Assembly: GCA_038202925.1 (NCBI GenBank) | Contig: JBBREM010000060.1 | Span: 1-15,840, forward strand | Source of the DNA: JAEVZK01 sp038202925 | Lineage (GTDB): Bacteria; Armatimonadota; Fimbriimonadia; Fimbriimonadales; Fimbriimonadaceae | Direction of reading: 5' to 3' | DNA length: 15,840 nucleotides | Shown here: positions 1-8,239 of the stretch, piece after piece | Layout: each line of letters begins with the position of its first letter | Position numbering within the stretch: position 1 is the first letter of the stretch | Position numbers and translations under genes: made by a program | Notes under the pieces: generated by a model | Seen by the model: the letters and a program-made list of their open reading frames with translations, nothing else | The model's database searches: none | Told to the model about the DNA's origin: nothing

Positions 1-1
1 G

Positions 2-2221
2 GTTGCGGCACCTGAGATTCAGCACGATTGGGAGGAGCCTGAGGGTCTTCTTGACCTCCTAAACGTCGTGCGCGAACAGCGCGAAAACGCGGACGTTAAG
101 CGCATCCGGTACGCCTACTACCTCGCCGAGAAAGCCCATGCCGGGCAGGTTCGCGAGAGCGGCGAGCCCTACATCATCCATCCCCTCGCCGTCGCCCGGA
201 TCCTCGCCGATCTTGGCATGGATGACGACACAATCACCTCCTCGCTCCTTCACGACGTGATCGAGGACTCGGAGTTTTCCCCTGACGCCATCCGGGATGC
301 CTTCGGAGACGAGGTGCTGAACTTGGTCGAAGGCGTTACGAAGCTCAAGTTCATGCCGTCGAGCGAACTGACCGACCGGCAGCGCGCGACTGCCGAAACC
401 ACGCGAGCCGCCGAGAGCTTGCGCAAAATGCTGCTCGCGATGGCTAAGGACTTCCGGGTCATGGTCATCAAGCTCGCCGACCGCCTACACAACATGCAGA
501 CGCTGGACGCACTCGACCCGGCCAAGCGAACGCGAATCGCCAACGAGACGCTCGACATTTACGCCCCCCTCGCGGCCCGGCTGGGCATTTGGCAGATCAA
601 ATGGCAACTTGAGGATCTCGCGTTCAAGCACCTGCACCCCCACGAATTTCAGTTGGTTAGCGAACTGGTTGCAAAGACTCGCAAGGAGCGCGAACAAGAG
701 CTCAACGAATCGATCGTCAAGATCAAAGAGCGATTTCACCAGCGCGGGATCAAGATGGTCGACATTCGCGGCCGTCCGAAGCATCTCTACTCGATCTTTA
801 CGAAGATGGTGAAGCAGGGCCTCGAATTTGACGAGATTTACGATTTGCTGGCTTTGCGAATCATCGTGGAGACGATGCCCGACTGCTATCTAGCGCTGGG
901 TATGGTGCACGAGCTGTGGATGCCCATTCCCCAGCTCTTTTACGACTACATCGCCAAGCCAAAGGCGAATGGCTATCAGTCGCTCCACACCAAGGTTGTG
1001 GGTCCTAGCGGGGGCCCTATCGAGGTTCAAATCCGCACCCTCGAGATGCACCAGATCGCCGAATACGGCGTCGCTGCCCACTGGACGTACAAAGAAGGGT
1101 CTGGCACCGACGAGACGGCTAGGCTTCAAGCCCTGAGGCAGCAGCTCTTTGACTGGTCGTCGGACGCGCGCTCGTCGTCGGATTTTCTCCGGTCGCTGTC
1201 AACCGACCTCTTTAGCGAGCAGGTGTTCGTCTTCACTCCAAAAGGCGACGTGCTGGACCTGCCGCGCGGATCGACGTCGGTCGACTTCGCTTTCCGCGTT
1301 CATACCAAGCTGGGGCTCACTCTTGTCGGCGTGAAAGTGAATGGCCTAATGGTCCCCCTGAGCACGGCTTTGCAGAATGGCGACGTGGTGGAAGTCATCA
1401 CACGCTCGAATGCGAAGCCATCCCTCGACTGGCTGGAGTTCATCAAGAGCGCCCATACGCGCAACAAGCTGCGCGCCTACTTCCGCAAGCAGAGCAAGGA
1501 CACCGATGCTTCGCGCGGCAAGGAAGCGTTGGAAAAGGAGCTTAGGTACCTCGGCCTGGAACCCAAGAGCTACCTCGGCGAAGACAGCCTCAACGAGGCG
1601 GCGAAGACGATGGCCGGCGTGGAGAACGCGCAGGACGTGCTGGCAAAGGTGGGCACCGGTCTCGCCTCAGTCCAGAGCGTGATCGCCAAGCTGCGAGGCA
1701 CCGTCCCGGAGGCGCCGAATAGCGACCGTATCGAAACCCAGCGAACGAAGGAAGGGAAGGTTGGGCTTTATACGAGCGGCATCGACAACGTCCTGGTCAA
1801 CCGGGCCAAATGCTGCAACCCAATCCCCGGCGACGAGGTGGTCGGCTACGTGACGCGAGGGCGCGGCATTATGATCCATCGAAAGGTCTGCCCCAACGCG
1901 CAGAACTACATGACCCACGAACCCGAGCGGCTCCTCCACTATGAATGGCCGCCCGACGGCAATCCCTACGCGGTGACGCTCAAGATCATCAGTGTCAACC
2001 GGCAGGGATTGCTCATGGATATCTCCACGATTTTTGGCGAATCAAAGACGAATGTATCGGCCGCGAAGATCAAGACCCTTCCGAATCAGACGGCGGAAAT
2101 TGAGGTCACGATCGACGTGACGGATACGCAGCATCTGCAGCAGGTCATGACGAAAATCTCCAATTTCAGCGACGTAATCTCGATCCTGAGGGTCTTCAGC
2201 CGAACGATGCCGACCAAGTAG
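2..2221 (+). CDS. rel: Bifunctional (p)ppGpp synthetase/hydrolase, Rel/SpoT family (5' partial)
   Basis: This cytosolic enzyme makes (p)ppGpp from GTP/GDP and ATP and degrades it, controlling the stringent response. Counting from the in-frame GTG at 68, the HD hydrolase domain shows H38, H62-D63, E66-D67 and the D138-R-L-H-N motif, so hydrolase activity looks intact. The synthetase domain begins near R234-GRPKH and carries N301-GYQSLHT. TGS starts near residue 386. A zinc-finger-like segment has C582-C583, H604 and C608. An ACT domain fills about 640-712. The reading frame stays open from 68 back to base 2, and those upstream codons (ending DLLNVV) look like the normal Rel N-terminus. GTG 68 has no Shine-Dalgarno and follows CCTCCT. 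I therefore infer that the true start lies upstream of the window. Both catalytic domains appear complete, so this is likely the long bifunctional Rel rather than a RelA-only form. Confidence 0.95.
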   Translation, partial: VAAPEIQHDWEEPEGLLDLLNVVREQRENADVKRIRYAYYLAEKAHAGQVRESGEPYIIHPLAVARILADLGMDDDTITSSLLHDVIEDSEFSPDAIRDAFGDEVLNLVEGVTKLKFMPSSELTDRQRATAETTRAAESLRKMLLAMAKDFRVMVIKLADRLHNMQTLDALDPAKRTRIANETLDIYAPLAARLGIWQIKWQLEDLAFKHLHPHEFQLVSELVAKTRKEREQELNESIVKIKERFHQRGIKMVDIRGRPKHLYSIFTKMVKQGLEFDEIYDLLALRIIVETMPDCYLALGMVHELWMPIPQLFYDYIAKPKANGYQSLHTKVVGPSGGPIEVQIRTLEMHQIAEYGVAAHWTYKEGSGTDETARLQALRQQLFDWSSDARSSSDFLRSLSTDLFSEQVFVFTPKGDVLDLPRGSTSVDFAFRVHTKLGLTLVGVKVNGLMVPLSTALQNGDVVEVITRSNAKPSLDWLEFIKSAHTRNKLRAYFRKQSKDTDASRGKEALEKELRYLGLEPKSYLGEDSLNEAAKTMAGVENAQDVLAKVGTGLASVQSVIAKLRGTVPEAPNSDRIETQRTKEGKVGLYTSGIDNVLVNRAKCCNPIPGDEVVGYVTRGRGIMIHRKVCPNAQNYMTHEPERLLHYEWPPDGNPYAVTLKIISVNRQGLLMDISTIFGESKTNVSAAKIKTLPNQTAEIEVTIDVTDTQHLQQVMTKISNFSDVISILRVFSRTMPTK

Positions 2222-2230
2222 ACGTGCCGC

Positions 2231-3172
2231 TTACAAGGTCTTGGTCACTTTGGTGATGAACTGCGGCTCGTCAGGATCCTCGCCCCGCGCCAATGCGCAG
2301 TGAAGGGCCAGATATTGGCCATAGATGATCTGCCACAGCGGCGCGATTTCTTCGGGCACGTCGGGTTGGGGAGCGGTGATCACCGCCGCGCCCTGCTTGG
2401 CCAGGCCACCACCGCCGGAGCCGAACAGGAGGATGGCGCTGCCCGGAGCGGCCAAAGCCTTGGGGCCATGCTCGAAATCGGCGGTCGAGTATGCCTTGCA
2501 GGGCAGGAGTGCGCATTCCATGAGTTTGAGCGCAGTTTCCTGGGCCGTGCTGAAGTTGTAGCCGCGCCCAAGGGCGAAGACCGGCGTGGCACCCATGATG
2601 TGCGCACAGTCTTCTTCAGCGCGAGAACCGGCGACGGCCAGCCACGCCGCACCGGGCAGGAGGGGTTCGGGCAGGTCTGCGCCGAGAGCCCGTACCATCT
2701 CGTACAGCGCCAAGAGCGAGGCCGAATAGGTCTTCGTGGCGGCCACTGATCGTTCAGGGCCAACCCCGAGGTCAAGAACGTGGTCCGCGGCTTTCGTAAG
2801 TCGGGAGCCGGGGGTATTGGTGATGGCGAGGGTGGTGTGCCCGTCGTCGCGCGCCGCCTCGAGCACTTCCGCGACATCTGGCGCAGCGCCGCTCTGGGAG
2901 ATTCCGACGGCCAGGCATTTAGGATAACGAACGCGGCGCTTGTAGCGAGTGAGCACCGACGGAGCGGCAAGGATCGCCGGGATGCCGAGGTGCACCTCGA
3001 TCAGGTAGCGAGCATACAGCGCGGCGTGGTCGCTCGACCCACGCGCGGCCAGCACGGTGACCTCAAACCGCTGGTTTGCCAAGAAATCAAACGCCGCACG
3101 GTAACCCGGAAGCGCGTCGCGCAACGCGTCGGGCTGCTGCTCGATCTCCGCGCGCATCAACTCGCCGTGCAT
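2231..3172 (-). CDS. Double-SIS sugar-phosphate isomerase/deaminase, GlmS-like (NagB-II type)
   Basis: This 313-residue cytosolic protein matches the isomerase half of GlmS without the glutaminase domain. Two SIS domains are visible. The first has ARGSSDH at 43-49 and SQSG at 92-95. The second has a GlmS-like QETALK motif with E212 and an HGP motif at H235. The length and the N-terminal EQQPDAL motif resemble NagB-II-type glucosamine-6-phosphate deaminases, which convert GlcN6P to Fru6P and ammonia. The exact substrate is inferred; AgaS-like activity on galactosamine-6-phosphate is an alternative. It is convergent with rel (9-nt gap) and divergent from the kinase gene. ATG 3172 sits 6 nt after TAGCCT, suggesting a leaderless start. 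ATG 3157 (MRAEIEQQPD) is an alternative that fits the family's usual N-terminus. No nagA or transporter gene lies in the window. Confidence 0.85.
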   Translation of the reverse strand: MHGELMRAEIEQQPDALRDALPGYRAAFDFLANQRFEVTVLAARGSSDHAALYARYLIEVHLGIPAILAAPSVLTRYKRRVRYPKCLAVGISQSGAAPDVAEVLEAARDDGHTTLAITNTPGSRLTKAADHVLDLGVGPERSVAATKTYSASLLALYEMVRALGADLPEPLLPGAAWLAVAGSRAEEDCAHIMGATPVFALGRGYNFSTAQETALKLMECALLPCKAYSTADFEHGPKALAAPGSAILLFGSGGGGLAKQGAAVITAPQPDVPEEIAPLWQIIYGQYLALHCALARGEDPDEPQFITKVTKTL

Positions 3173-3178
3173 TGAGCG

Positions 3179-3212
3179 AGGCTACCTAGGCAACCGTGGT
3201 GGGATCAGTCAA
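3179..3212 (-). promoter_or_regulatory. Candidate promoter of the SIS-domain gene
   Basis: On the minus strand TAGCCT (3179-3184) lies exactly 6 nt before ATG 3172. A good -35 match, TTGACT (3207-3212), lies 22 nt upstream of it, which is long. An overlapping TAGGTA (3183-3188) gives an 18-nt spacer. Either choice predicts a leader of 0-5 nt. The 49-nt gap to the divergent kinase ATG leaves little room for other control sites. Confidence 0.4.
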
Positions 3213-3221
3213 ACTTTGTGC

Positions 3222-4913
3222 ATGTCGTCCATCGCCCTCGCCCATCTCGTCGCGCAGGTTGCGATGGAGCGAGACGCGGACCGGGCGATCGGGCAAATCG
3301 CGTCGGCGGCGGCCCAACTCATCGGTAGCCGGCACGTTTTCGTTGCCGTACTCAACGACGAGAAGGGCTACCTGGAGGTCACTCACGGTGCCGGCGAGGA
3401 GTTTCTCTCCAAGGCCAAGAAGCAGCAGCTCATGATCGACGTGGCGGATCGGGCGGGCATCATGGCCTACGTCGCGGCGACTGGCAAAGCCTTCCGCACC
3501 GGCAACGTGCTCAGCGATCCCCACTACAAGCAGCTCCTCGTAACAACCAAGAGCGAGATGGCAGTGCCCATTCTCGACCGGCACAGCCGGCTCGTCGCCG
3601 TCATCAACTTCGAATCCGACCGGCTCAACGCCTACTCGGAAGGGGATGAGGAGATGGCGGGGGCCATCGCGAGCCTCGTGGCGGTCGTGCTCGACCTGGA
3701 CGAGCAGGCGGGGTACGAGGAGGCGCTGATCCAGGTTGGTAGCGCGCTTGATACGGCGCTAACCGAAGACGCCCTGATCGATCACGTCATCCAGATCGCC
3801 AGCGAAGTTCTGCGATTCCAGGCATGTTCGATTTTCCTGCATGACAAGGAGAGCGACACCTTCGTCCTGCGCGGCACACTGGGGCGGCTGAAGCCGGAGA
3901 TCGGAACTATCCGTTACAAGCGCGGAGAAGGCTGCACAGGCTGGGTCTGCGACACCGGCGAGCCCATCCTCATCGAGAACCCGCACAGCGATCCGCGCTG
4001 GAGAGGGAAGTACGTCGAGTTTCCGAACGAGCAGATCGCCAGCTTTGTCTGCGTGCCGATCTTGCTGCGAACGAAGGTGATCGGCGCCATCCGGGTGATC
4101 CGGCGCAAGAGCGATAACCCATATCTGGACATGCGATTCACCGAAAGCGATCTGCGCGTGCTCCAGGCGATCGCCGAGCAGTTCGCGGTGGGCCTGGCCA
4201 ATGTGCGAAATATGGAGCGCGTCATCCGCTCGGAGCGAATGATCGCCTGGGGCGAATTGAGCGCGAAGAGCAGCCACATGATCGGCAATCGCATCTTTGC
4301 GATTAAGGGGGACACCAACGAACTGGGACATATCCTCGCCGAACCGTCTCCGAAACTTGACGACCTCAACAAGCTCCAGCAGAGCCTAGCCACCAACGTG
4401 CTGCGGATCGAGGAGATCCTCCAAGACTTTCGCGACTTTGTCAGCGCCACGCAACTGCACCTCGAGTTCGGCGATGTAAACCGGGTTCTGCACGAAACGG
4501 CGGAAGAGATTTTCCCGCGTCGTAGCCCGGTTAAGCTCGAGATGAGATTGGCCGACGAATTGCCCGGCATCGAGATCGACGCGAAAAAGATGCGCCGCGC
4601 GTTTGGCGAGCTGATCGAGAACTCGATGAACTACATGGAGGAGGGCACGCTCACCATCTGCACGTCGCTCATCGAGCGTCGCGCGCACCCGTTTGTGCAG
4701 ATCGAGATCGAGGACACCGGACCTGGCATCGATCCTGAGAGCAAGAACACGATCTTCCAGCCCTTTCACAGCGGCCGCGTGAAGGGCATGGGGCTCGGGC
4801 TTTCGATCGTGAGAGGGATTATCGATGCCCACGGCGGGGAAGTGTACGAAGCGGGGGAACCGGGGAAGGGGGCGAAGTTTGTGATCCTGCTTCCGGCTCC
4901 TGATCGTCCATAA
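3222..4913 (+). CDS. Soluble GAF-GAF sensor histidine kinase
   Basis: This 563-residue protein has no membrane segment. Two GAF domains (about 20-165 and 175-330) probably bind a small ligand or sense redox state. A divergent dimerisation/phosphoacceptor region follows with H352 in SSHMIGNRI, where most kinases have HExxNPL. The HATPase_c domain has N467 (N box), DTGPG from D498 (G1) and GMGLGL from G522 (G2), so ATP binding looks intact. No receiver domain or response regulator is encoded nearby, so its partner is unknown. I chose ATG 3222; a TTG at 3216 in the same frame is possible. No Shine-Dalgarno is well placed, but CAAACT ends 6 nt before the ATG. The next gene starts 23 nt downstream on the same strand, so it probably heads an operon with the exported protein, tsaB and murB. 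Confidence 0.88.
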   Translation: MSSIALAHLVAQVAMERDADRAIGQIASAAAQLIGSRHVFVAVLNDEKGYLEVTHGAGEEFLSKAKKQQLMIDVADRAGIMAYVAATGKAFRTGNVLSDPHYKQLLVTTKSEMAVPILDRHSRLVAVINFESDRLNAYSEGDEEMAGAIASLVAVVLDLDEQAGYEEALIQVGSALDTALTEDALIDHVIQIASEVLRFQACSIFLHDKESDTFVLRGTLGRLKPEIGTIRYKRGEGCTGWVCDTGEPILIENPHSDPRWRGKYVEFPNEQIASFVCVPILLRTKVIGAIRVIRRKSDNPYLDMRFTESDLRVLQAIAEQFAVGLANVRNMERVIRSERMIAWGELSAKSSHMIGNRIFAIKGDTNELGHILAEPSPKLDDLNKLQQSLATNVLRIEEILQDFRDFVSATQLHLEFGDVNRVLHETAEEIFPRRSPVKLEMRLADELPGIEIDAKKMRRAFGELIENSMNYMEEGTLTICTSLIERRAHPFVQIEIEDTGPGIDPESKNTIFQPFHSGRVKGMGLGLSIVRGIIDAHGGEVYEAGEPGKGAKFVILLPAPDRP

Positions 4914-4936
4914 TCTGGGTTTAGACCCGGAGTTCT

Positions 4937-6007
4937 ATGACACCACTCGCCCTTATTGCCGCCATTGCCTTCCTACCTGCCCACCAGACCCCGGTGGAGA
5001 CCGCCCAATTCGACAGCGAATTGCTGCAGATGCGGTTCACCTATCCGAAAACCTGGCTGCTCAGCACGAACAAGAAGAGCGAGACGAGGATCCTGATTCC
5101 GGTTGAAAACTCCTCGGAGCGCGCGCTCGTGGAGATCATCCCGGTGATCTTCCGCAGCGACAGCACCGTGTGGCAGCTAAGCCAAGCCGGCATCAACAAG
5201 ACGCTCATGCGCGATGTAGACCGTCAGTGGGAGGAAGAAATTCTTGGTGTGCCCCTGCTGCTGACCAAGACAAGCTACAAGCAGGAGGGCAATCAGAAGA
5301 CGACCCTTACCGGCCTCTTCTACACGCTCAGCCCCTACAAACTGATGTACCGACTGACGGCCTCGCCGGAGGCGTTTGACAAGGCAGATTTTGACTGGAA
5401 ACAGGCGCTGCTTTCCCTGCGCACTACTGACGGCAGTCTGCCGAAGAAGGAGGATCCGTCAGTTAAGATCGCGATGCCGAACCCCAAGGACGACATCCCG
5501 CATCCGGTCACGCCGCACAGCCTCGACGACAAGGTGAAAGTCGTCGTGGTTAAGGCGCCGGTTGCCGCGACGGTAGAAATCTCGGGACATAAGGCGGAAC
5601 TTCACGTGCCGGCGGGATGGACGGTCAAGGCCGACAAGCCAGGCACGTTCATGTTGTCGTCGCCTGGGCTTTCAGCTCCCCTGTTGGTGTCGGTCGCATC
5701 GACCCTCGATTCCGATCCTCCCGCGACTGCACTGTTCAAGGCCTCGGGCGCTTCGCTTGATCAGTTCGTGAAGGTGAATTCTCGCGAAGAGAACATGCCG
5801 AGGGCAAACCGGGCCGGTGCGCAGCTTGTACAGATTTGGCGCACTGGAACGTCCGCCAAGGGTGAGTTGACAAGCGGTGAGGCTTGCGGGCTGACGGGCG
5901 AGTATTACTTCCTCCTGACCTACCGCGGCGAGGGAGCGAAAGCTGCGTCGGAGCGGAAGATGATCGAGGCGCTGGTCGAGCAGATGAGCGTCGAAGTCCT
6001 GCCGTGA
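4937..6007 (+). CDS. Exported protein of unknown function
   Basis: This is a 356-residue protein with an N-terminal hydrophobic signal segment (residues 1-17, TPLALIAAIAFLPAHQ), without a lipobox cysteine, so probably secreted or periplasmic. I do not recognise a family with confidence. Two similar modules seem present: an N-terminal one around MRFTYPKTWLL and a C-terminal one around ELHVPAGWTV. Each has a strand-rich 'P-x-W' opening, as seen in PsbP/DcrB-like folds. They are joined by a proline- and lysine-rich linker near residues 170-200. A Shine-Dalgarno GGAG (4929-4932) precedes ATG 4937. The TGA stop overlaps the tsaB GTG start (GTGA), so translation of the two is probably coupled. The domain reading is inference only. 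Confidence 0.8.
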   Translation: MTPLALIAAIAFLPAHQTPVETAQFDSELLQMRFTYPKTWLLSTNKKSETRILIPVENSSERALVEIIPVIFRSDSTVWQLSQAGINKTLMRDVDRQWEEEILGVPLLLTKTSYKQEGNQKTTLTGLFYTLSPYKLMYRLTASPEAFDKADFDWKQALLSLRTTDGSLPKKEDPSVKIAMPNPKDDIPHPVTPHSLDDKVKVVVVKAPVAATVEISGHKAELHVPAGWTVKADKPGTFMLSSPGLSAPLLVSVASTLDSDPPATALFKASGASLDQFVKVNSREENMPRANRAGAQLVQIWRTGTSAKGELTSGEACGLTGEYYFLLTYRGEGAKAASERKMIEALVEQMSVEVLP

Positions 6008-6576
6008 TCGCCGCCTTCAGCACGTCTTGCTCACTGGTGAGCGTTGCAATTCTGTCGCCTATGGGCGAGGTTCTCTACACCGGCCGCAAGGACGCGCCTC
6101 GAGCGGCAAGCGGAGCATGCATGGAGCTTCTGCAGGCCGGCCTCCAGGAGACCGGCTTGGAGTTAAAAAGCGCAACTGCGTTCCTAGCTGATCTCGGTCC
6201 GGGAAGCTTTACCGGAGTGCGAGTGGGCGTAACAGTTGCGAAGACGCTGGCCTTCGCCGTTGGCGCTACCGCGGGCGGCACCGACGCCTTCGCGTTGATC
6301 TCCACTAATCAAACCGTAGTGCTGCCGAGCAAGCGGGGGGAATGGTTCGTTCGCAGGCCTGATGCGGAACCGGAGAGAGTCGCGGCGCTGCCGGAGGAGA
6401 TATTTGTTGGATTCGGACCTGGGATCGACCAGCCCACGTATCCGGACGCGGCGTCTTTCGGTCCACTGCTGTCCTCCATTGACCTCAGGGTGGCGGAGCT
6501 GCTTGTACCTCGCTACTTGATCGAGCCGAGTATTTCTCTGCCGAAACAGGCGTACACGAGGGTGCCGCTGCGTTGA
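6004..6576 (+). CDS. tsaB: tRNA threonylcarbamoyladenosine biosynthesis protein TsaB
   Basis: TsaB partners TsaD (and TsaE) to transfer threonylcarbamoyl to A37 of ANN-decoding tRNAs. The N-terminal ASKHA half is clear: AFSTSCS at the start and the hallmark GPGSFTGVR at residues 65-73, followed by the helix ending in KTLAFAVG. The protein is 190 residues, clearly shorter than the roughly 220-235 usual for the family. The 'DAR-x-x-EvY' region after the hallmark is poorly conserved (seen as SKRGEWFV). The C-terminus RYLIEPS resembles the usual end. GTG 6004 overlaps the upstream TGA, and its own TGA overlaps the murB TTG start, so all three should be co-translated. The longer open frame back to 5884 is only read-through in the upstream gene. 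tsaD, tsaE and rimI are not in the window. Confidence 0.85.
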   Translation: MIAAFSTSCSLVSVAILSPMGEVLYTGRKDAPRAASGACMELLQAGLQETGLELKSATAFLADLGPGSFTGVRVGVTVAKTLAFAVGATAGGTDAFALISTNQTVVLPSKRGEWFVRRPDAEPERVAALPEEIFVGFGPGIDQPTYPDAASFGPLLSSIDLRVAELLVPRYLIEPSISLPKQAYTRVPLR

Positions 6577-7541
6577 GCAAGCTTGGCGCGGCGTTGGCGG
6601 GAATTCCGATCGAGCGAGGGGTCTCGCTCAAGACTTACGCGACCCTGCGAGCCGGTGGCGCTGCCGAATATTTCGCAATAGCCGAAAGCTCGAACGAGCT
6701 CGCTGACATCGCAATTGCCGCTCAGCAGCAGGGGGCCAAATCGACCATTCTCGGCTGGGGAAGCAATATCTTGCCAAGCGACGACGGCGTTCCGGGACTC
6801 GTGATCATCAACAACGCGCGCCGGATCGCGGTGGCGCGCAGCGGGGAAGTCTTGGCCGATGCCGGATGTGGATTTCAGGAGCTTTTTCTCAAGGCGGCCC
6901 AGTCGAACTTGGCCGGGTTGGAGTATGCGGTCGGCATTCCTGGGACGGTTGGCGGCGCGCTCGTCAGCAATGCAGGCGCCTATCGCAGCTGCGTTTCCGA
7001 ATTCCTAACCGGCATCGATGTGGTGGCCGATGGCGAGCGGAAATGGGTCGAACCTGAGTTTATGCACTTCAGCTATCGTGACTCGCTGCTTCGGCGCGAA
7101 GATCCGCCTGCCGTTGCCTTGCTCCGAATCCGCATGCAGCTTCCACAGGGCAATCCCAAGCAGATTTACGACGAGGCCAGGGAATACCAACGGCAACGAA
7201 TCTCCAAACAACCGCCCCCCGCTAGCGCGGGCAGCTTTTTCAAGAACGTGAACGACAAGGCGCTCGCCGAATCCCTGCCATCTCTGCCCATCTCGCTTCA
7301 GAAAGCAGGCATCGTGCCGGCGGGGTACCTGATCGAAGCGGCGGGTTTGAAAGGCTTTCGCATGGGCGGGGCGATGCTTGGCAACCGGCACGCTAACTTC
7401 ATCCTCAACGTCGCCAATGCGACCGCATCCGAGATTCGGCGTCTTGCACTCAGCGCGAAGGGAAAGGTGAAGGAGCAATTCGGGGTGGGGCTGGAAGAGG
7501 AAGTGCTCTATCTGGGCGATTGGTCGCGGTTCGCTGCTTAG
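6573..7541 (+). CDS. murB: UDP-N-acetylenolpyruvoylglucosamine reductase MurB
   Basis: This FAD enzyme reduces UDP-GlcNAc-enolpyruvate to UDP-MurNAc with NADPH in cytosolic peptidoglycan precursor synthesis. Visible motifs are TLRAGGAAEYF near the N-terminus, GWGSN (FAD binding), GIPGTVGGALVSNAGAY, SYRDS, SAGSFFKN with the catalytic serine S221, and the C-terminal GVGLEEEV with the conserved acidic residues around 308-310. Its length of 322 residues is normal. The start is TTG 6573, which overlaps the tsaB stop (TTGA); the N-terminal match to the family supports it. The gene usually sits in a dcw-type cluster with murC, but here it follows tsaB. Its TAG stop overlaps the rsmE TAA on the opposite strand within the tetramer TTAG. 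Confidence 0.95.
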   Translation: MSKLGAALAGIPIERGVSLKTYATLRAGGAAEYFAIAESSNELADIAIAAQQQGAKSTILGWGSNILPSDDGVPGLVIINNARRIAVARSGEVLADAGCGFQELFLKAAQSNLAGLEYAVGIPGTVGGALVSNAGAYRSCVSEFLTGIDVVADGERKWVEPEFMHFSYRDSLLRREDPPAVALLRIRMQLPQGNPKQIYDEAREYQRQRISKQPPPASAGSFFKNVNDKALAESLPSLPISLQKAGIVPAGYLIEAAGLKGFRMGGAMLGNRHANFILNVANATASEIRRLALSAKGKVKEQFGVGLEEEVLYLGDWSRFAA

Positions 7542-8239
7542 GTACGCAGAAGGAGGATCGCGGCCGCCGCTGCGCCGGCGTGATCGACCCGCAGCACTCG
7601 TGGCCCGAGAGTAACGCCGCGATCTCCAATAATCTCCAGCTCCCGAGCTGCCCAGCCGCCCTCAGGGCCAACACCGATGGTCATCCGGTCGCCCCTTGGA
7701 GCCAAAGGCGCGGAGATTCCTTCGACTTCCGAGAGCACCATCGCATCGGGCTCTTTGTCCAGAACTTCCTTCAGGTCCGTGGCAACCTCGATGACCGGAA
7801 GCCGCGTTCGATAGCTGACCTCAGCCGCTTCGCGCGCAATGATGTGCAGGCGCGCAATGCGGTCGCGGATCTTCATGTCGTCCCAACGAACAATGGCTCT
7901 CTCGCTTGGGAAGAGGAGAAACCTAGAGACGCCGATCTCCGTGCAGCTACGCACAATCTCATCGAGCTTGTCGCCCTTGGGCAGGGCCTGAGCCAGTGTG
8001 AGGTGCAGTCTTGGTTCGGTTTCTGGCCGCATGACCTCCAGCGGGTGTGCTGTGTGCACTTCGAGTTCGCAGCGGATCAGCGTGCCATCGTTCGGAAGCA
8101 CGGCGATATGGGCTCCCGCGCCGAGGCGTAGCACCTTGCGCAGCTTGTCCACTTCCTCGCGGGGAAGCTGAATTGGCCCATCGGGCGAAGCGCCCACGAC
8201 AAATACTCGTGGAAGCGATCGCAAGGGAGCCTGCTTCAT
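7538..8239 (-). CDS. rsmE: 16S rRNA (uracil(1498)-N3)-methyltransferase RsmE
   Basis: RsmE is a SPOUT-class enzyme that methylates U1498 of 16S rRNA using SAM. The 233-residue length is normal (the E. coli protein is 243). The N-terminal PUA-like part runs to about residue 70. The trefoil-knot SAM site is seen as IGVGPEGGW (GPEGG from G191) and LGPRVLRVDHA near the C-terminus. The usual 'ILRTETA' is replaced by VLRVDHA, a conservative variation. The central ALPKGDKLDEIVRSCTEIGV block is also typical. Its ATG overlaps the stop of the sugar dehydrogenase gene (ATGA at 8236-8239), so it should be co-translated from that gene's mRNA, although the two functions are unrelated. It converges on murB with overlapping stop codons. 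Confidence 0.93.
   Translation of the reverse strand: MKQAPLRSLPRVFVVGASPDGPIQLPREEVDKLRKVLRLGAGAHIAVLPNDGTLIRCELEVHTAHPLEVMRPETEPRLHLTLAQALPKGDKLDEIVRSCTEIGVSRFLLFPSERAIVRWDDMKIRDRIARLHIIAREAAEVSYRTRLPVIEVATDLKEVLDKEPDAMVLSEVEGISAPLAPRGDRMTIGVGPEGGWAARELEIIGDRGVTLGPRVLRVDHAGAAAAAILLLRT

Noticed and set aside
68..70. GTG at 68 as the rel start codon.
   Set aside because: The frame is open to the window edge, the upstream codons look like a Rel N-terminus, and there is no ribosome site before 68.
38..2197. Exact 13-bp direct repeat CCTGAGGGTCTTC near both ends of the rel gene (38-50 and 2185-2197), like a target duplication.
   Set aside because: In a window of this size about one or two exact 13-mer pairs are expected by chance, and both copies lie within coding sequence.
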